The position numbers were made by a program, and so were the translations under genes. From Actinomycetospora soli (GTDB taxonomy: Bacteria > Actinomycetota > Actinomycetes > Mycobacteriales > Pseudonocardiaceae), in contig NZ_JAJNDA010000017.1 of assembly GCF_021026295.1 (NCBI RefSeq), forward strand, positions 62,001 to 126,000: 64,000 bases of DNA. The letters are read 5' to 3'. This document shows, piece after piece, positions 59,718 through 64,000 of this stretch. Below the pieces are notes generated by a model, which searched no databases, was not told where the DNA came from, and saw only the letters and a program-made list of their open reading frames with translations. Within the stretch, counting starts at the first letter, position 1; every line of letters starts with the position of its first letter.

Positions 59718-60539
59718 TCAGCGCCGCCGGGCGACCACGCCCCAGTAGGCGGAGCCGGCGTCGGCAGGCGTCGGCGCGTGGTCGACGTCGGCGGCCCAGT
59801 GGGTCGCCGCGACCCACCCGGGCCCCACGACGTCGTAGCCGCGGAGCCAGTCGGCCATGTCCCCGGGCTCGCGCAGGCGGGGCGGGTAGGAGAGCCCGCC
59901 GTGCCGGTGGTCCGTCCACATCCGGGGCTCCGGCCGACCGCCGCCGGAGAGCGCCGCGATCGCCACGGTACTGCCCGGGACGGTGCTCTCCCGCACCGTC
60001 CGCATCGTCGCCGCGGCCGCGTCGTCGTCGACGTAGTGCAGGACGGCACTGGCGATGACGGCGACGGGGCGCGCGAGATCGAGGTGCGCGGCCACCGCCG
60101 GCCACCACGTCCCCGGCTCGCCGACGTCACCCTCGACCACCCGCACGCCGTCGTGCCCGTCGAGCAGCTCGCGTGCCGGCGCGACGGCGTCGGGGTCGTT
60201 GTCGACGTACACCACCCGCGGGCGGAGGCCCGCCGCGGCGGCGACCTCGTGGGTCGGCCGCACGGTCGGCAGGCCGGCTCCGAGGTCGAGGTACTGGTCC
60301 ACGCCGCGCGCCGCGAGGTGGGCGACGACCCGCGGTCGGAATGCGAGCAGCTCGCGGATCACCTCGTCGATGCCGGGCACCGTCGCGACGAGCTCGTGGG
60401 CGAACTCGCGATCGACGAGCCGGTGGTGGCTCCCCCCGACGATGTAGTCGTGCACCCGGGCGACGACCGGACGCTGGTCGTCGACCTCGTCGACCTCGTC
60501 GGGTCCGTCCGGGACCGCGGCGCTGCACACGTCCTGCAC
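59718..60539 (-). CDS. DUF574-type SAM-dependent methyltransferase
   Basis: A 273-residue protein. ARVHDYIVGGSHHRLVDREF is the diagnostic N-terminal motif of this actinobacterial family (Methyltransf_19, R-x-x-D-Y-x-x-G-G), QYLDLGAGLPTVRPTHEVA is the SAM loop, and VVYVDNDPDAVAPARELL continues the Rossmann fold. Targets of the family are unknown, and many copies lie beside regulatory genes in Streptomyces and relatives. The GTG start follows GGGAGG by five bases. It converges on the luciferase-like gene and is divergent from the acetoacetyl-CoA synthetase gene. Confidence 0.9.
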   Translation of the reverse strand: MQDVCSAAVPDGPDEVDEVDDQRPVVARVHDYIVGGSHHRLVDREFAHELVATVPGIDEVIRELLAFRPRVVAHLAARGVDQYLDLGAGLPTVRPTHEVAAAAGLRPRVVYVDNDPDAVAPARELLDGHDGVRVVEGDVGEPGTWWPAVAAHLDLARPVAVIASAVLHYVDDDAAAATMRTVRESTVPGSTVAIAALSGGGRPEPRMWTDHRHGGLSYPPRLREPGDMADWLRGYDVVGPGWVAATHWAADVDHAPTPADAGSAYWGVVARRR

Positions 60540-60714
60540 GGCTGCCTCCCCGGGTTCGGGTCGGCATCATGCCTCACCGGGCGCTTCGGGCGACCCCCGA
60601 CGGCGCGACCGCGCGGTGGCCACCGGTGGCGACGCCGCGGAGCGGGCCGCCGATCGCCTCCGACCGGGACCCGCGACGAGGCCTCGCGGTGTGGCTCCCG
60701 TCACGGCATCATGG

Positions 60715-62661
60715 ATGATCGTGAGCGACTCGGACGCCCCCGCCCTGCTCCGCCCGCCCGGCCCGCTGGAGGGCACCGGGATGGGCGCCTACCTCGATCA
60801 CCTGTCCGCGGAGCGGGGCCTCGAGTTCGACGACCACCGGGCGCTGTGGCGCTGGTCGGTGGCCGAGCCCGAGGCGTTCTGGGGCTCGATCTGGGAGTTC
60901 TACGGCGTCCGCGGCACGTACGACCGGGTGCTCGGCTCGTCGAGCATGCCCGGCGCCGAGTGGTTCCCCGGATCACAGCTGAACTACGCGGAGCACATGG
61001 TCGGCACCGCCGAGGACACGGACCGCACGGCGGTCGTCGCGCACTCCCAGACGCGCGAGCGCCGCGAGCTCACCTTCGGCGAGCTCCGCGACCAGGTGGC
61101 CCGGGCGCGGGCGGGCCTGCAGCGCCTCGGCGTCGGGAAGGGCGACCGCGTCGTCGGCTACCTGCCGCACGTGCCCGAGACGCTCGTGGTGTTCCTCGCC
61201 GCTGCGAGCCTCGGTGCGATCTGGGCGGCGTGCGCGCCCGAGTTCGGAGCACGCAGCGTCGTGGACCGGCTCGGCCAGCTCGAGCCGACGGTGCTCCTCG
61301 CCGTCGCCTCCTACCGCTACGGGGCCAAGGAGATCGACCAGCGCGACGAGCTCGCCCGCATCCGGGAGGGCATGCCGAGCGTGCAGCACACGATCGGCCT
61401 GGACTACGGCTCGCACCCGGTCCCCGACGCCCTGAGCTGGGACGAGCTGCTCGCCGAGCCCGGGGAGCTCGCGTTCGAGCCGGTCGCCTTCGACCACCCG
61501 CTCTACGTGCTGTTCTCCTCCGGCACCACCGGGCTGCCGAAGGCGATCGTGCACGGCCACGGCGGCATCCTGCTCGAGCACCTGCGGCTGTTCGGCCTGC
61601 ACTTCGACATCCACCCGGGCGACCGGACGCTGTGGTTCACCACCACCGCCTGGGCGATGTGGAACATCACGATCTCGGTGCTCCTGCACCGCGGGACGAT
61701 CGTGCTGCTCGACGGCAACCCCCTCCACCCCGACCTCGAGGCCCAGTGGCGGCTCGCCGCCGACGAGCGCGTGGTCCTGTTCGGCACCAGCCCGGGCTAC
61801 CTGATGTCGTGCCGCAAGTCCGAGGTCGTCCCGCCGCGGTGGCCGGAGCTGCGCCAGATCGGCACCACCGGCGCCCCGCTGCCCGCCGAGGCGTTCGACT
61901 GGGTGTACGAGCACCTCGGCCCGGACCTCGTCCTCAACCCCTTCAGCGGCGGCACCGACGTGTGCAGCGGCTTCGTCGGCGGCGGGACCTGGCAGCCGGT
62001 GTACCGCGGCGAGATGGCGGGCGCCGGCTTCGGGCACGACGTCGCCGCCTTCGACGAGGAGGGCAACGCGGTCGTCGAGCAGCTCGGGGAACTCGTCGTC
62101 CGCGCCCCGATGCCCTCGATGCCGGTGAGCTTCTGGAACGACCCGGACGGCGAGCGCTACCGCGAGGCGTACTTCGACACCTATCCCGGCATCTGGCGCC
62201 ACGGCGACTGGGTACGGTTCACCGACCGCGGCAGCTGCGTGATCACCGGCCGCTCCGACGCGACCCTCAACCGCGGCGGGGTGCGGCTGGGCACCGCCGA
62301 GTTCTACGACGTCGTCGAGGACATGGCCGAGGTCGCCGACTCGCTGGTCGTCCACCTCGAGGACGACGCCGGGGGCCCCGGCGAGCTCCTGCTGTTCGTC
62401 ACGCTGGAGGACGGGGCCGAGCTCGACGACGACCTGCGCGGCCGGATCGCAACGGGTCTGCGCCGCAACCTCTCCCCCCGCCACGTGCCCGACCTCATCG
62501 CCGCCGTGCCGGCCGTGCCGCGCACGCTGACCGGCAAGAAGCTGGAGCGCCCGGTGAAGCAGGTACTGCGCGGACGGCCCGCCGACGAGGTGATCAGCGC
62601 CGACGCGGTCCGGGGCGCGGACGCGCTCCCGGCCTACCGGGAGGCCTACCGGCCTTCCTGA
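60715..62661 (+). CDS. Acetoacetyl-CoA synthetase
   Basis: A 648-residue acyl-adenylate enzyme that activates acetoacetate to acetoacetyl-CoA. FPGSQLNYAEHMVG and FWGSIWEFYGVRG are typical of acetoacetate-CoA ligases, LYVLFSSGTTGLPKAIVHGH is the AMP-binding P-loop, NPFSGGTDVCSGFVGG follows, and PRTLTGKKLERPVKQV carries the C-terminal catalytic Lys. Length is as expected. The start is uncertain: ATG at 60715 is used, but GTG at 60721 is nearly as good and no strong ribosome site is present. ATCAT-GG-ATGAT (60709-60720) overlaps the start and could bind a regulator. It allows use of ketone bodies or PHB-derived acetoacetate. Confidence 0.93.
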   Translation: MIVSDSDAPALLRPPGPLEGTGMGAYLDHLSAERGLEFDDHRALWRWSVAEPEAFWGSIWEFYGVRGTYDRVLGSSSMPGAEWFPGSQLNYAEHMVGTAEDTDRTAVVAHSQTRERRELTFGELRDQVARARAGLQRLGVGKGDRVVGYLPHVPETLVVFLAAASLGAIWAACAPEFGARSVVDRLGQLEPTVLLAVASYRYGAKEIDQRDELARIREGMPSVQHTIGLDYGSHPVPDALSWDELLAEPGELAFEPVAFDHPLYVLFSSGTTGLPKAIVHGHGGILLEHLRLFGLHFDIHPGDRTLWFTTTAWAMWNITISVLLHRGTIVLLDGNPLHPDLEAQWRLAADERVVLFGTSPGYLMSCRKSEVVPPRWPELRQIGTTGAPLPAEAFDWVYEHLGPDLVLNPFSGGTDVCSGFVGGGTWQPVYRGEMAGAGFGHDVAAFDEEGNAVVEQLGELVVRAPMPSMPVSFWNDPDGERYREAYFDTYPGIWRHGDWVRFTDRGSCVITGRSDATLNRGGVRLGTAEFYDVVEDMAEVADSLVVHLEDDAGGPGELLLFVTLEDGAELDDDLRGRIATGLRRNLSPRHVPDLIAAVPAVPRTLTGKKLERPVKQVLRGRPADEVISADAVRGADALPAYREAYRPS

Positions 62662-62744
62662 CGGCGGGATGCCGGTGGCGCCGGGCCCGTGGACGCCGGC
62701 AGCGACCATCAGTACACGGAGAGTCAGGTTCTAGGGTCAGACGG

Positions 62745-63932
62745 GTGACAGGACGTGGAACCGCCGCCGACGGAGCCTCGGCCGGCGCCTCGGAGCGGGT
62801 GTTCGCCGACGTCGTGCACCAGCTCGTCCGACGCTCGCACCTCGTCGTCGGCACCGGGATCTCCGCGATGCTCGACGAGGTCACCGCGCCGCTGGGGGTC
62901 GGCGCCGAGATCCTCGTCGTCGACCTCGCCCAGCACTTCCTCACCCCCGTCCGGCCCGACCTGGTCGAGCCGGTCGCCGTCGACGGCACGCTCGCCGGCC
63001 GGGCCTTCCAGCACGGTGAACTCGTCGACGGGGTCGACGGGCAGGGCCGGCGGGTGCTGTGGGTCCCGGTGCTCGACGGCACCGAACGCGTCGGGTGCCT
63101 GCTCCTGACCCTCGATCCCGGCACCCCCGACGACGACGTCCTGCGCGAACGCGCGGAGACGATCGCCGGACTCATGGGCCACGTCGTCATGAGCAAACTG
63201 GTCTACTCCGACCATCTGCGCCGCCTCCGGGCCGGTGACGGCCTCTCGGTCGCCGCCGAACTGCTCTGGCACCTCGTCCCGCCGCGCACGTTCGCCACCG
63301 AGGGCGTGTCCGTCGCCGCACTGCTCGAACCGCACGAACAGGTCGCCGGCGACGCCTACGACTACGCGGTCGACGGCGACACGCTCTACCTCGGGGTCTT
63401 CGACGGTGTCGGCCACGACCTCGACGCGGGCATCACGACCGCGCTGGCCGTCACCGTCATCCGCAACGCCCGCCGCCGCGGCGTCTCCGACCTCGCGGCC
63501 CTGGCCGACGCCGCCGACGAGCACCTGGCGCGACGGACCGGTCCGACCCGGTTCGTCACCGCCGTCCTGGCGCGCCTGGACATCACCACCGGCGCCCTGG
63601 ACTACCTCGTCGCCGGTCACCCGCCGCCGCTGCTGCGCGACGGACGCATGATCCGACCCCTGGCCGAACCCCTCCGGCCGCCGCTCGGGGTGATCGCGAC
63701 CGTCGTTCCCTCGCCCGAGTCGCGAGCCGCCGCGGCGCAGGACCGCCTCGAACCAGGCGACCGCATCCTCTTCTACACCGACGGGGTCACCGAGGCCCGC
63801 GACCAGGACGGCGCCTTCTTCGGCGAGGAGCGACTCGTCGACCTCACGGAGCGCACCGAACAGGCCCGGCTGTCGGCCCCGGAGATCGGTCGCGCCGTTC
63901 ATGGGCCTCCCCGGTTCCGCGCGTCACCTTAG
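62745..63932 (+). CDS. SpoIIE/PP2C-type phosphatase with GAF-like domain, C-terminus missing
   Basis: A 395-residue protein. Residues ~10-150 are GAF-like (AEILVVDLAQHFL; VLWVPVLDGTERVGCLLLTL). The SpoIIE phosphatase domain follows with VAGDAYDYAVDGDTLYLGVF, DGVGHDLDAGITTALAV, DYLVAGHPPPLLRDG and FYTDGVTEARDQDG. The terminal strand of this fold, usually ending in a D-D-A-T-type metal site, is absent: after SAPEIGRAV the protein reads HGPPRFRASP and stops. It may be truncated by a past rearrangement. The family dephosphorylates anti-sigma antagonists, so the RsbW-like protein at 48851 is a possible opponent. TAGGGT at 62732-62737 suggests a leaderless GTG start. Confidence 0.85.
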   Translation: MTGRGTAADGASAGASERVFADVVHQLVRRSHLVVGTGISAMLDEVTAPLGVGAEILVVDLAQHFLTPVRPDLVEPVAVDGTLAGRAFQHGELVDGVDGQGRRVLWVPVLDGTERVGCLLLTLDPGTPDDDVLRERAETIAGLMGHVVMSKLVYSDHLRRLRAGDGLSVAAELLWHLVPPRTFATEGVSVAALLEPHEQVAGDAYDYAVDGDTLYLGVFDGVGHDLDAGITTALAVTVIRNARRRGVSDLAALADAADEHLARRTGPTRFVTAVLARLDITTGALDYLVAGHPPPLLRDGRMIRPLAEPLRPPLGVIATVVPSPESRAAAAQDRLEPGDRILFYTDGVTEARDQDGAFFGEERLVDLTERTEQARLSAPEIGRAVHGPPRFRASP

Positions 63933-63947
63933 GGCAGCCTCACCTTG
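63929..63947. promoter_or_regulatory. DtxR/IdeR-type iron box
   Basis: TTAGGGCAGCCTCACCTTG matches 15 of 19 positions of the known consensus TWAGGTTAGSCTAACCTWA. It overlaps the stop codon of the SpoIIE-type gene and lies about 50 bases before the window edge, so an iron-regulated gene should start just beyond. No coding region is visible in 63948-64000. Confidence 0.75.
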
Positions 63948-64000
63948 CTTGTGTCCGATTTCAACCCCGGTGCCGGTTCCGCCACAATGACGCGTCACGG

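Noticed and set aside
60711-60760. ATG at 60711 as start of acetoacetyl-CoA synthetase
   Set aside because: It is in a different frame from the AcsA-like protein. Only 60715 or 60721 fit.

Overview
The window is a very GC-rich (roughly 73-75% by eye) actinobacterial chromosome segment. GTG starts are frequent, a TTG start probably occurs, stop/start overlaps of the ATGA or GTGA type are everywhere, and several -10-like TANNNT hexamers sit so close to start codons that leaderless transcripts are likely. A fused glycine/sarcosine-dimethylglycine methyltransferase (known from Actinopolyspora), a DUF574-type methyltransferase, and the tRNA-Gln / glmU / prs / rplY / pth neighbourhood all suggest a member of the Pseudonocardiales or a close relative. 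The genus cannot be fixed from sequence reading alone.

Positions 1-46954 are mostly one large surface-glycan region. The left operon (10388 down to 1602, minus strand) encodes an ALG5-like GT2 enzyme, a GT4 enzyme, a flippase fused to a GT4 enzyme, a GT39-like membrane glycosyltransferase and a membrane acyltransferase. A secreted glycosidase-like protein and the first residues of a lipoprotein follow. Divergent from it is a four-gene, translationally coupled operon (10748-14686): two coiled-coil proteins, a four-TM protein with a long coiled coil, and an OmpA-domain lipoprotein. I recognise no described system in it. Next come a one-protein glycine betaine synthase, an AbiEi-like gene bracketed by 47-bp inverted repeats, and a deacetylase operon.

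From 20572 to 28393 an aminomutase-like class III PLP enzyme, a class IV PLP enzyme and two Fe(II)/2-oxoglutarate-type dioxygenases are mixed with three GT4 glycosyltransferases, which suggests a glycan or metabolite carrying an unusual amino or hydroxylated group. Then follow galE, a Wzx-type flippase, a GT2-GT4 fusion and a GT4 gene. A 16-bp minisatellite and a strong hairpin separate these from a Wzz-like protein with a roughly 600-residue low-complexity tail and a Wzz-Wzy fusion. The block ends with nucleotide-sugar and sugar-tailoring genes (two C-methyltransferase-like proteins, RmlC-like epimerase, epimerase, PIG-L deacetylase, RfbF-like cytidylyltransferase) and the initiating polyprenyl-phosphate sugar transferase. 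Together they outline a Wzx/Wzy-type pathway: priming, sugar synthesis, assembly, flipping, polymerisation and decoration.

From 47323 rightwards the content is mostly housekeeping and regulatory: tRNA-Gln, a NUDIX hydrolase, an OhrR-like regulator, a small Cys-containing protein, an RsbW-like ATPase, a PAP2 phosphatase, a GGDEF protein, glmU-prs-rplY-pth, a GDSL hydrolase with its TetR regulator, a second TetR gene divergent from a luciferase-like oxidoreductase, a DUF574 methyltransferase, acetoacetyl-CoA synthetase and a SpoIIE-type phosphatase. The phosphatase lacks its usual C-terminus, and its stop codon overlaps a DtxR/IdeR-like iron box. The iron-regulated gene presumably lies just beyond the window.

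Dispersed sequence signals include a 15-bp near-palindromic motif, TTCCYGACGRCGGGT, seen about a dozen times and almost always on the plus strand, a perfect 17-bp-stem hairpin, and a 27-bp repeat inside two unrelated genes.
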